Shown here piece by piece: positions 8,129 to 15,863 of a stretch of DNA of 64,000 bases. The notes below the pieces were generated by a model, which saw nothing but the letters and a program-made list of their open reading frames with translations, did no database searches and was not told the origin of the DNA. The position numbers were made by a program, and so were the translations under genes. Position 1 is the first letter of the stretch. Each line of letters starts with the position of its first letter. The stretch is from an uncultured Crocinitomix sp. (GTDB lineage: Bacteria > Bacteroidota > Bacteroidia > Flavobacteriales_D > Crocinitomicaceae), in assembly GCA_937136425.1 (NCBI GenBank), contig CAKZON010000076.1, positions 1 through 64,000 on the forward strand, read 5' to 3'.

Positions 8129-8515
8129 ATGAAACAGATTCAAGTTAATTGGAATAAAGTAAGCCCTGCAGACCTAAGTTCAACCTTTTGTGCGCAATTT
8201 TTTGCATTCTCAAAAAACAACGAAGTATTGTTGGTGGATGAAGTTAATGAAGAGTGCTTATTTACAAAAGTAATTCAAGCTTCAGCTGGTCGTAGCAAGT
8301 CTCTTTACGATATGGATATCTGGGTAGGATCAATTGAAAGCGGAAGAAATAACATCAATGAAAACTTTGATTCAAAAGAGCTTATGGATGTTTTAGAATG
8401 GTCTGCAAAAGTACAGCTTTTAGAAGCAGAGCAGGAAAAAGAAAAATTGAAAAAAGCAGAAGATCAAAAAATAACAAAGCGCACTCGTTTACGCATGTTA
8501 GCTTCAATTGCTTAA
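8129..8515 (+). CDS. Hypothetical protein, charged C-terminal helix
   Basis: A 128-residue protein I do not recognise. There is no signal peptide or membrane segment, so it is probably cytoplasmic. The first 80 residues look folded (MKQIQVNWNKVSPADLSS, a DMDIWVGSIESG segment). Residues 90-122 are a Lys/Glu-rich helix with coiled-coil character, ending in a basic RTRLRML tail. It converges on the two-component operon with 17 bases between stop codons. Both units carry the same upstream palindrome, so it is a plausible regulated partner of that system. Confidence 0.6.
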   Translation: MKQIQVNWNKVSPADLSSTFCAQFFAFSKNNEVLLVDEVNEECLFTKVIQASAGRSKSLYDMDIWVGSIESGRNNINENFDSKELMDVLEWSAKVQLLEAEQEKEKLKKAEDQKITKRTRLRMLASIA

Positions 8516-8532
8516 TATAAGCTCTTTAAATT

Positions 8533-9186
8533 TTAATAGATAATATTATTCTTGATTGCGTAAAGCACAATTCCAGCCGTATTTTTCACATTTATTTTTG
8601 CAATAATCTTTGCACGTGAGCCTTCAACAGTTCTAGGGCTTAAATTAAGAATGTCCGAAATTTCTTTATTTGTCTTTTCTTCACAAATCAATCTAATGAT
8701 TTGAATCTCCTTATCTGTAAGTGCAGAAATTCCAAACTTAGGTTTCAACTTCTTACTCTTCATTACATAATGAAGCATATCTTTAGAGATGTGATCATTA
8801 AAATAATAGCCGTTTTCAATTACCGCATAAATGGCATCTACTACTTTTTCAGAATCAAAATCTTTTAATAAAAAACCATTGCTTCCTTTGTCTAGCAATT
8901 GTAAAATCAACTCCTCACTATTGTGCATAGTTAGTGAAATGATTTTTGTGTCGGGGTATTTTAGCCGAATTTGGCGTGTCGCCTCAAGTCCATCCATTTC
9001 TGGCATTTCGTAATCAATGATTGCCACATCAACTGGGCGATTTTTGAGAGACTTCACCAGTTCAAGTCCGTTTGGCACTTCTGTTACTACTTTTAACTCA
9101 TCATAATCGCTTAACAAAGCTATTAATCCTTGTCTGAATAGCATATGGTCATCAGCTAATGCAAGTTTAATCTTTCGTTTCATCAT
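8533..9186 (-). CDS. Response regulator, NarL/FixJ family
   Basis: A 217-residue protein. The receiver domain (residues 5-125) has the acidic pair D12-D13 and the phosphoacceptor D58 in VAIIDYEMPEMDG. A LuxR-type helix-turn-helix (about 150-215) follows, with LTDKEIQIIRLI and NKEISDILNLSPRTVEGSRAK split across its helices. It should bind DNA when phosphorylated. Its start overlaps the upstream sensor kinase by 20 bases, so the two are a cognate pair. The start could be either of two adjacent ATGs. Candidate targets are the palindromes at 8067 and 11048. Confidence 0.92.
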   Translation of the reverse strand: MMKRKIKLALADDHMLFRQGLIALLSDYDELKVVTEVPNGLELVKSLKNRPVDVAIIDYEMPEMDGLEATRQIRLKYPDTKIISLTMHNSEELILQLLDKGSNGFLLKDFDSEKVVDAIYAVIENGYYFNDHISKDMLHYVMKSKKLKPKFGISALTDKEIQIIRLICEEKTNKEISDILNLSPRTVEGSRAKIIAKINVKNTAGIVLYAIKNNIIY

Positions 9187-9988
9187 TATAATAGGTAATT
9201 ATAATACTCGGATTTATTTCAGTGGGTGCTTTATACTCAATTTTAGCTTCAATAATACTCAGTCTACTTTGTATACTGGTTAATCCAAGGCCTTTGTCTT
9301 GGCGTATTAAATCAACCACATCAGTTTCACTAATCCCTGCACCATCATGTTCAAATTTAATAATTGTTCGCTTACCCTCGTTGGAAAGTTGCACATTAAT
9401 TTCAGATGCAGCTGCGTGTTTAATGATATTATTTATAATTTCTTGTGAGGCCCTAAACAGTTGTGATGCTTTTTGTGCAGTAGGTTTAAATTTCTGCGTC
9501 ATTTGATCATCAAATCGCATGGCAATTTCACCGGTTTGATTAAAGCTAGTACATACTTCTTTTAATGCCTTAACAAAACCTAGTTTTATTAGTGTTGGGG
9601 AGGCTAATTTTTTAGAAATACTTCTAACACTTTCAGACGTTTTATTTAAAATGACTTTGTTTGATTCCAAAATCTTTTTTAAGATCTCTTTGTCGTCAAT
9701 GTTCTTTGCTGTTCTCGAATTGTTGAGACGCAAGATGCTGATGAGCGCACCCAAATCGTCGTGTATGTTTTTGGCAACGCTTTCGCGTTCCTTTTCTTCT
9801 ACTTCAATTGTTTTTTGCAGTAATTCTCTTTGATGTTGGGCTTTAATGGCCTCTACTTCGTTCCGTTGAATGATTGCCTTCTTTTGGTATAATACCACAA
9901 AGAAAATAATGAACCCGGCTAGCAAGGTCATTGCTGCAGCTCCAATGGCTACAATTGAGAATATGTCTAAATTTTGCGTGCTTTCCAA
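9167..9988 (-). CDS. Sensor histidine kinase, HisKA_3 (NarX/DesK-like) type
   Basis: A 273-residue kinase. One membrane segment at residues 9-34 anchors it. A coiled-coil linker (40-70) leads to the dimerisation/phosphoacceptor helix with H76 in VAKNIHDDLGALISIL. The HATPase_c domain fills the C-terminal half, with the N-box-like EIINNIIKHAAAS and the G-box DKGLGLTSIQSRL. There is no sizeable extracellular sensor, so it may sense through the membrane or through the partner membrane protein encoded just upstream, which it overlaps by 22 bases. It overlaps the regulator gene by 20 bases. Confidence 0.92.
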   Translation of the reverse strand: MESTQNLDIFSIVAIGAAAMTLLAGFIIFFVVLYQKKAIIQRNEVEAIKAQHQRELLQKTIEVEEKERESVAKNIHDDLGALISILRLNNSRTAKNIDDKEILKKILESNKVILNKTSESVRSISKKLASPTLIKLGFVKALKEVCTSFNQTGEIAMRFDDQMTQKFKPTAQKASQLFRASQEIINNIIKHAAASEINVQLSNEGKRTIIKFEHDGAGISETDVVDLIRQDKGLGLTSIQSRLSIIEAKIEYKAPTEINPSIIITYYNDETKD

Positions 9989-10608
9989 AATCCAATTATG
10001 ATTAAAATGTTATAAATTATATGAATGATGTTATGGATGTCCCATAGGTTAATCATTCGGGTAGTGTCTCTATAATCACTAAATATGAATATGAAAAAGC
10101 CGCCTGAAAAGAATAGTAAAATACCGGAATTTATCCAAAAAAAGGGATTTTCCCAGGGAGTTTCATACTCTAGTTTGCTTAACATGTCCTTAAAATAGAA
10201 TACAGCAGAACAAATTAGTATAATCGATTTTAACCCCATTGAGGCCGAGTTGAGGTGGAGTTGAAAGGATTGTGTTGCCGTAGCGATAATCATTATTCCA
10301 AAAGCTACTATATAAAATATGCCTATTGCTAGTTTCCAACTTTTGTTTACATTGAATAGTGTCAAGTAAAATACAGCAAATAGCGAATATTCTATGATAT
10401 TATAAACATTGAACAACCAAATGTTGTGAATACCATTAGCTTGCATGTAGGTTGAGGCAATGTCAGATATTACAGATATAATTACTAAATAGAACAAAAC
10501 TCTCAATGCATTGAACTGCACGAGAGTTTTATAATTTATTATTCCAATTACAATGATAATAATTGAAGTGGCTATAAAACCGTTTGCCAAGTCAAATAGT
10601 TGGTTCAC
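9967..10608 (-). CDS. Polytopic membrane protein of the two-component cassette, unknown function
   Basis: A 213-residue, very hydrophobic protein with about six membrane helices and no recognised domain. Short polar loops carry paired aromatic and His residues (GIHNIWLFNVYNIIEY, WDIHNIIHIIYN). Its 3' end overlaps the kinase gene by 22 bases and its start overlaps the small gene upstream by 4 bases, so all four genes are probably one transcript. The near soluble-domain-free kinase next door suggests this protein is its membrane sensor partner (inference). Confidence 0.7.
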   Translation of the reverse strand: MNQLFDLANGFIATSIIIIVIGIINYKTLVQFNALRVLFYLVIISVISDIASTYMQANGIHNIWLFNVYNIIEYSLFAVFYLTLFNVNKSWKLAIGIFYIVAFGIMIIATATQSFQLHLNSASMGLKSIILICSAVFYFKDMLSKLEYETPWENPFFWINSGILLFFSGGFFIFIFSDYRDTTRMINLWDIHNIIHIIYNILIIIGFWKARKI

Positions 10609-10913
10609 GAATTAAGAGCATTTGCTGTGCCATAGGGTGGACATGGTTTACTCATGTCAGCTACAATTCCCGAAGTCATATCATTTTCATTGGCATCAAC
10701 ACCAACAAAAACAAGTTCTCTATTTCCTCGTGTATCTAAACCATGATACATACGTATGCCCATGCAACCTGCCTGAGCTAAAATTTGATTTAAAATGTCT
10801 TTTCCCATAAAATGTCCTAACCTAGCATTGGGGTTAGCTGCACGGTGACTAGCAGTCATTACAGCACCATCTTGTAAAGTAATTTGTGATCCTTCTGTTC
10901 CATCAAAAGCCAT
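10605..10913 (-). CDS. Small hypothetical protein, first gene of the two-component cassette
   Basis: A 102-residue cytoplasmic protein with no signal peptide. Visible features are SHRAANP near residue 22, a segment AGCMGIRMYHGLDTRGNRELVFVGVDAN split by charged turns (48-75), and a C-terminal KPCPPYG. I recall similar short proteins (GIR-x-Y-x-GLD then LVFVGVDA) in other Bacteroidota but know no function. Its stop overlaps the start of the membrane-protein gene by 4 bases. It may be an input or accessory component of the signalling cassette (inference). Confidence 0.7.
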   Translation of the reverse strand: MAFDGTEGSQITLQDGAVMTASHRAANPNARLGHFMGKDILNQILAQAGCMGIRMYHGLDTRGNRELVFVGVDANENDMTSGIVADMSKPCPPYGTANALNS

Positions 10914-11047
10914 AGAGTAAATTTTAATTAATAATATGTGTTTCTATACTAATATAGGAATTTGATTGGGTCAAAAGTGATAGCTAAAATATACAAAAAA
11001 ATAAACAACTATAAATGAGAGACTTATATTTCAATAAAATTTATTTT

Positions 11048-11063
11048 TACGTATAAATACGTA
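11048..11063 (-). promoter_or_regulatory. Palindromic operator candidate TACGTAT-AA-ATACGTA
   Basis: A 16-base palindrome with perfect 7-base arms, about 135 bases upstream of the start at 10913. It matches the 14-base palindrome at 8067-8080 apart from the central pair and one edge base. No other copy with this spacing was noticed in the window's intergenic regions. The -7 element on this side is unclear (TATAGTTG at 11006-11013 is a 7/8 match). Confidence 0.45.
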
Positions 11064-11152
11064 TTTTTTTCGTCTCAATTTATTTTAATAGATTGTATTG
11101 GGTTAATGAGAGATGCTAGTCTAAATCCATTTAGTGACGAATTAATAAACTG

Positions 11153-11170
11153 AGATATTTTAAAATATCT
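11153..11170 (-). terminator. Perfect 18-base palindrome over the stop codon of the SPOR-repeat gene
   Basis: AGATATTTT followed by AAAATATCT is a perfect AT-rich palindrome that includes part of the stop codon of the minus-strand gene ending at 11169. It could fold as a 7-bp stem with a 4-base loop. No T-run follows on the minus strand, so terminator function is uncertain. Confidence 0.3.
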
Positions 11171-13316
11171 ATCTGAATTTTTTATCGAATGCATCTTCGG
11201 TATAAAATTCACCGTTGTATTCAATAATGGGTACTAGGTTCTCTAATTCGTATTTTTCAAACTCTTTTATGGCTTTGTCACGTTCTTCCGCAGTGTTATA
11301 TTCTTGCGAATAATATGTCGTTGATCCGTCTTTACCTTTCACAGGTTTAATACGCTTGATATTATAAAGGATGTCTACAATTTCTACTGGAATTTCTTCT
11401 TTTGAATAAGCGAGTTGTACGCGGTACTTCACCTTACTCATGTCTACGCCAACATCTTCTTGCGTCACTTGATTGGTGTCTCTATCTTCAACAAAGGTTG
11501 TTAATTCAGTTGTTTCAGAATAATTTGCAGGTAATTTATCTTCTTCCACACCTGCCTCAACAAGTGTTACTCGCTTTTGTTGTTCATAGGCTACTATAAA
11601 TGTTTTATCAAAGCCCTTTTTCTTTAATTCCTTTTGGTATTCTGTCGCTTCTTCAAACGTCTTAAAACTTCCTGTATAATAACGGTTGATATTATCCTTG
11701 TCAGAAGCTCCGTAAACAACATCTAATCCAGGATACAATTCGTCAGTGTCGACTTTGGTTCTAAAAGCTCCAAGTTGCACGCGATATACTTGCTCTGGCT
11801 CACTATAGTTAGGGCCTTCTCGTCCTTCTTGAAGGTTAACACGCTCAACTTTTTCAATAACCTCTTCATCTACAGAAAATAGTGTTTCTCCATTTCCGCT
11901 ATTTCTTCCAATTTCAGTTACATCTACACCTTTATCCTCTAAACTGTTTTTTGCTGCAACGGCTTCCTCAATAGAGCTGTAAGAACCTAGTGTATAATAA
12001 ACGGTGTCACCTTTCATCATGGTGCTATAGTCGTTGTATCCTAAAAATTTGTGCAAGTCATTAACAGTAACATCTTTACGTTCTTTCCCTACTAAAATAA
12101 CATAAGTTAATCCTGATTTTGTTTTAGATGCTCTTGGATAAGATTTTGTCCGTTCTTTATTCATGACAACTTCTGTTCTAAATTCTTCAAAAGGCTGCTC
12201 ATATCCAGTTGAATCATAATATAACCTGGCGTGCTCAATAAAATCTTCTTCAGTTATTGTAACTCCATATTCGTTAACATAACTTCCAAATTTGGTTCCC
12301 GGCTCATCATCATAATAATCAGGAACGCCATCTTCATCCGTATCTATTGGACATCCATTCGTATCAACAAGAGCTTCTAATGGTGTAGCCGGACAATCAT
12401 CTAATGCGTCTATAATACCATCTTTATCAAAATCATTAGGATCCCATTCTGCAAACAACGGAATTCCTTCTTCATCCATTAAGTCAGGATATTCTTCGTC
12501 ATTATTTTTGCCAAATTTCAAATCATAGCTCAATGAAACGTATGTAAACAACAAACGATCATTTTTTTCATCTCCTTTTCTAATTCCTGTGCCCGCAGGG
12601 GAAACATTGTCAATTAAATCGGTAAATGTAAAGTTGTAAGTAGTTGCTATTCTAAAGTCCCAACGGGGAGACATGTGCCATTCCACACCAATGCTAAGCG
12701 GAACTGCTAGACTTTGCTCTCTATATTTGCCTAAGTTATCTTCATTAAGTTCTCGCAAATCTGTTTCATAAGTATAGTCACGAGTTAAAGGAACCGCTTC
12801 TGTACTCGCTAATGGATCATTTTCATCTAGACTCATGATTGATCCGTCAGACCAATAGAAATATTCATTTCCAAGCTCATCATATCGGTCTGTTTTAGAT
12901 AAAAACTCAAAAGATGAGAAGCCCATTCCAATAAATGGATGGAAAGAAGAGCGGTGCTCTTGAAATAATGGATAAAAATTATAGTAAAGCATTACTGTCC
13001 CCATTCTAATGCGGGACTCAAAATTATAGCTGCGTTTTATAGTACGTTCATTCGAAGCAATTTTTGCATAGGTTGCAGAAAACTCTACATTGAACATTTT
13101 AGAGATGGGAGCATTAACATATGCTAAGCCTCCAATTCGATTAACCGTAGGAGTAAAATTTTTCTGATAATTCTGAACCTCACCGTAATACGTCATTACA
13201 CCAGTTCCTAACCCTAACCTTGGACGAAAGACTTGCTTAAGCGTGTCTTGCGCATACGAGTGGGAGAAACAAAAGAGAAATAAACTTAATAGGCTGTATG
13301 TGATATGTTTACTCAA
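11169..13316 (-). CDS. Outer-membrane barrel protein with thrombospondin type 3 and three SPOR-like repeats
   Basis: A 715-residue protein with a signal peptide ending near SYAQ (20-23). Residues 25-270 have alternating aromatic strands of a beta-barrel. Residues 295-340 are calcium-binding thrombospondin type 3 repeats (DFDKDGIIDALDDCP, DTDEDGVPDYYDDEPG). Three related C-terminal modules follow at about 403-472, 510-580 and 630-705, each with a Y-V/R-x-Q/V-L strand and a YYTGSF/YTLGSY-type second half, as in SPOR domains. SPOR domains bind denuded septal peptidoglycan, so a link between outer membrane and cell wall is likely. OmpA-like layout, but the usual OmpA domain is replaced by SPOR-like modules. 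The gene stands alone. Confidence 0.75.
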   Translation of the reverse strand: MSKHITYSLLSLFLFCFSHSYAQDTLKQVFRPRLGLGTGVMTYYGEVQNYQKNFTPTVNRIGGLAYVNAPISKMFNVEFSATYAKIASNERTIKRSYNFESRIRMGTVMLYYNFYPLFQEHRSSFHPFIGMGFSSFEFLSKTDRYDELGNEYFYWSDGSIMSLDENDPLASTEAVPLTRDYTYETDLRELNEDNLGKYREQSLAVPLSIGVEWHMSPRWDFRIATTYNFTFTDLIDNVSPAGTGIRKGDEKNDRLLFTYVSLSYDLKFGKNNDEEYPDLMDEEGIPLFAEWDPNDFDKDGIIDALDDCPATPLEALVDTNGCPIDTDEDGVPDYYDDEPGTKFGSYVNEYGVTITEEDFIEHARLYYDSTGYEQPFEEFRTEVVMNKERTKSYPRASKTKSGLTYVILVGKERKDVTVNDLHKFLGYNDYSTMMKGDTVYYTLGSYSSIEEAVAAKNSLEDKGVDVTEIGRNSGNGETLFSVDEEVIEKVERVNLQEGREGPNYSEPEQVYRVQLGAFRTKVDTDELYPGLDVVYGASDKDNINRYYTGSFKTFEEATEYQKELKKKGFDKTFIVAYEQQKRVTLVEAGVEEDKLPANYSETTELTTFVEDRDTNQVTQEDVGVDMSKVKYRVQLAYSKEEIPVEIVDILYNIKRIKPVKGKDGSTTYYSQEYNTAEERDKAIKEFEKYELENLVPIIEYNGEFYTEDAFDKKFR

Positions 13317-13339
13317 GTTGGTCGTGGTTATCTAATACC

Positions 13340-13347
13340 TAAAGATA
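13340..13347 (-). promoter_or_regulatory. Candidate -7 element for the SPOR-repeat gene
   Basis: On the minus strand this reads TATCTTTA, a 7/8 match to TAnnTTTG, 23 bases before the start at 13316. No -33 element was identified. Confidence 0.3.
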
Positions 13348-13372
13348 CATGAAAATAGATAGATACTTCTTA

Positions 13373-13412
13373 AAACACTGGATTTTTCGACTAACAGGTC
13401 TTTTCAGTGTTT
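13373..13412 (-). terminator. Hairpin terminator downstream of the TPR/PD40 gene
   Basis: AAACACTG (13373-13380) and CAGTGTTT (13405-13412) form an 8-bp stem; a smaller GAC/GTC stem lies in the loop. Read on the minus strand the stem is followed by TTTTAAG. It lies 14 bases beyond the stop of the minus-strand gene at 13427. Confidence 0.5.
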
Positions 13413-13426
13413 AAGCTTATTCCCTA

Positions 13427-14788
13427 CTAAGGTAAAACAAAATTGGTCATGTCTATTTCAAAGATATCTCTAGCGCCCATGCCTTTATTTTCAGAAGATG
13501 AAAATTTAGAGTAATATGCACGTTTTAAATCGCTGTGGTAAACAAAATGAGTTTCGTCTGATACAGTATTAATTGGGTAACCTAAATTAACTGGTTTTTC
13601 CCATTCGCTTCCATTGTTTTTGGAAACAAATATGTCATAACCTCCCATACCTTCATGCCCAGTTGAGCTAAAGAATAAATATATACCATCAGGACTTATA
13701 TTCACGGTTGTTTCATTTCCATCTGTATTAATAACGTCACCTAAGTTTTCGGGTTTAGTCCATTCACCACTTCCTTTATATGAAACATAAATGTCAGATC
13801 TACCTTCACCGCCAAGTCTTTCACTCACGAAATATGCTGTATTTCCGTCTGCGGTAAAACTTGCCGCGGCTTCAAAATATAAGCTGTTAATTGGTTTTCC
13901 TATTGGTTTTGGTGAGTTCCAAGTCCCTTTTCTGTTTTTCTTGCAGTAAAAAATATCGGAACTTTTTGTTTTAGGCTTTGGTGATTTTAAAGTCATTGTA
14001 TTCACAGTCATATACAGTGTTTTTCCATCTGCCGAAATATGACTAATAGCATCCATTCCTTTCGTATTAACTCTATTCATTAAATCTGAAGAGTTGCTAG
14101 CTTCGCCCCAATCATTTTTTTCCTCATCCCAAATGCTTACATAAATATCCTCGAAATAGCGTTGGTCTCCTGGGCTAATCCCGCCTCCTTTATTATCTGC
14201 ACGTCTTGATACAAAATAAAAAGCTTTACCATCAGGCGATAGCGTAGGTGCTGTTTCTTCAAATGCTGTATTGATATTAATACTCATTCTTTTTATCGAT
14301 ACGTCAATAGGGCTCGCCATAAGTTCTTTGGCAAGTTCACATTGATCTATGTGAAACTGTATTTGTAATTCTTTTGCTCTTAAGTCTGAAAGTGGTGCTA
14401 ATGCTAACTTGTAGTTTTCTATTGCGGCATCTAATTCTCCAATGCGGTGCTGGCAAAGCGCTAAAATATTACGTGCTTCAACATCAACTTGGTCATCAAT
14501 AACTAATGCCTCTTCCACGTACATTTTTGCTTTTTCATAATTACCCAAAGCTAAATGACATTCAGCCAACCAATAAGTTGCTTCAGCATTTCCTTTGTCT
14601 TTATTCAATGCTTCACGAAATTTAACCAGAGACATACGGTAACTACCTTCGTTATAAAAACGTTTCCCTTCTGATATTAAGTATTTGGCTGTGCCTTTTT
14701 CAAAGACAGTTGAAGTTGAGTCGGGTGGGGTCATTCCAAAACTAAAGCCTGCACTTGTAAAAATTAATAATGCCAATATCCATTTCAT
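13427..14788 (-). CDS. Exported TPR and PD40 (WD40-like propeller) protein
   Basis: A 453-residue protein when started at the ATG at 14788 (MKWILALLIFTSAGFSFG), which gives a clean signal peptide; an ATG 54 bases upstream would add a poor hydrophilic leader. Residues 35-170 hold TPR repeats (YNEGSYRMSLVKFREAL, EATYWLAECHLALGNYEKA). The rest is a beta-propeller of PD40 type with repeated units such as APTLSPDGKAFYFVSRR and VNISPDGIYLFFSSTG. This layout is common in Bacteroidota periplasmic or OmpA-associated proteins, including PorE-like T9SS components, but this one lacks an OmpA domain. Located next to the SPOR-barrel gene, so an envelope scaffold role is likely. Confidence 0.75.
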   Translation of the reverse strand: MKWILALLIFTSAGFSFGMTPPDSTSTVFEKGTAKYLISEGKRFYNEGSYRMSLVKFREALNKDKGNAEATYWLAECHLALGNYEKAKMYVEEALVIDDQVDVEARNILALCQHRIGELDAAIENYKLALAPLSDLRAKELQIQFHIDQCELAKELMASPIDVSIKRMSININTAFEETAPTLSPDGKAFYFVSRRADNKGGGISPGDQRYFEDIYVSIWDEEKNDWGEASNSSDLMNRVNTKGMDAISHISADGKTLYMTVNTMTLKSPKPKTKSSDIFYCKKNRKGTWNSPKPIGKPINSLYFEAAASFTADGNTAYFVSERLGGEGRSDIYVSYKGSGEWTKPENLGDVINTDGNETTVNISPDGIYLFFSSTGHEGMGGYDIFVSKNNGSEWEKPVNLGYPINTVSDETHFVYHSDLKRAYYSKFSSSENKGMGARDIFEIDMTNFVLP

Positions 14789-14842
14789 GTTTCTCAAATT
14801 TTTAAAATATAAAAATAACGTTTTCGGGTTAACGCGTAGCAA

Positions 14843-15799
14843 TTACCGATCCAAATCTTCTTTATTTCCCTCATTTTCAGAGGAACCTTCATTAATTTCG
14901 GCAGACTCTTTAAGTTCTGCGTTTTGATTTGCTATTGCTTGCTCATCACGAAGTGCGTGTTCATTTTTGCCTAAATCAACTAATTCATGCATTGATAGGG
15001 TTGCAGAAGTGATGGCTAAAATTGGAGCAATAGCCGCTAATATGAAGGTGATAACTAATATAGTGCCCCACAATAATTGTGTTCCAGTGTCTGAAGGTAA
15101 TTTATCAAATCCTCTAAGCACATAAAAGAAAGAGAGGAAGAAAATGTAATAAACACTACCTATGGCAATTGCTAAACCTCTATGTTTTGATACAAAATAA
15201 ATACTTTGTTGAATGTTAAGTCTTCGTCTTTCATTGATATAATCGATAAACGCAAAGCCGTAAAAGTAAAATCCAATTACAATTGGTATTGAAAAGATAA
15301 TGATGTTTTTAGCAAAACCTCCAAAGAAGGAGGCAATCCCTAAGATTATAACTATAAAGAAATATTCCCAAAATAGGTTACGCATTGCAATTTTAATACC
15401 GCGCTTAATGTCACTGACCAGTTGTTTTAAATTGAATTTATATTTATTTCCAGAAATAATATTTTCAATTCGTTCTGATAAATAAGATAGTGCTGGAGAT
15501 AGTATTATTACAACAATGTACAACGTAAACTTTGTAAATATAAGATAGAGCGAATCAAAGAATAGCATCTTAATTGTGATCCAAGTTAATCCTCTAATTG
15601 ACTCAATATTTTGAGCATTGTTACTAATCTCATCTGCAATTCTAGCTTCCACACTTTCGAAATAAAGACCTAGCCAATATACACCTGCAAACAATACTAA
15701 TGGAAACAAAACGAACCAATACAACTTATGCTCAATCAAGAAGCGAATGCCTTTGATGTAATTCTTATAACCAAGTCCTAAAAGTTGAAAAAAGTTCAT
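14843..15799 (-). CDS. EI24-domain membrane protein
   Basis: A 318-residue inner-membrane protein with about six hydrophobic segments. The N-terminus FFQLLGLGYKNYIKGIRFL, then HKLYWFVLFPLVLF, is typical of EI24/CysZ-fold proteins in Bacteroidota. The C-terminal 45 residues are a charged, Glu/Asn-rich cytoplasmic tail (ESAEINEGSSENEGNKED). CysZ members transport sulfate, but the EI24 group in Bacteroidota is not characterised as far as I know, so transport is a guess. Divergent from the VWA-like gene at 15864. Confidence 0.7.
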   Translation of the reverse strand: MNFFQLLGLGYKNYIKGIRFLIEHKLYWFVLFPLVLFAGVYWLGLYFESVEARIADEISNNAQNIESIRGLTWITIKMLFFDSLYLIFTKFTLYIVVIILSPALSYLSERIENIISGNKYKFNLKQLVSDIKRGIKIAMRNLFWEYFFIVIILGIASFFGGFAKNIIIFSIPIVIGFYFYGFAFIDYINERRRLNIQQSIYFVSKHRGLAIAIGSVYYIFFLSFFYVLRGFDKLPSDTGTQLLWGTILVITFILAAIAPILAITSATLSMHELVDLGKNEHALRDEQAIANQNAELKESAEINEGSSENEGNKEDLDR

Positions 15800-15863
15800 T
15801 TCAAATTGAAATTTGGATAAAAATACGAATGCTGCATAAATATGAAAGCGAAAAACAAAATAA

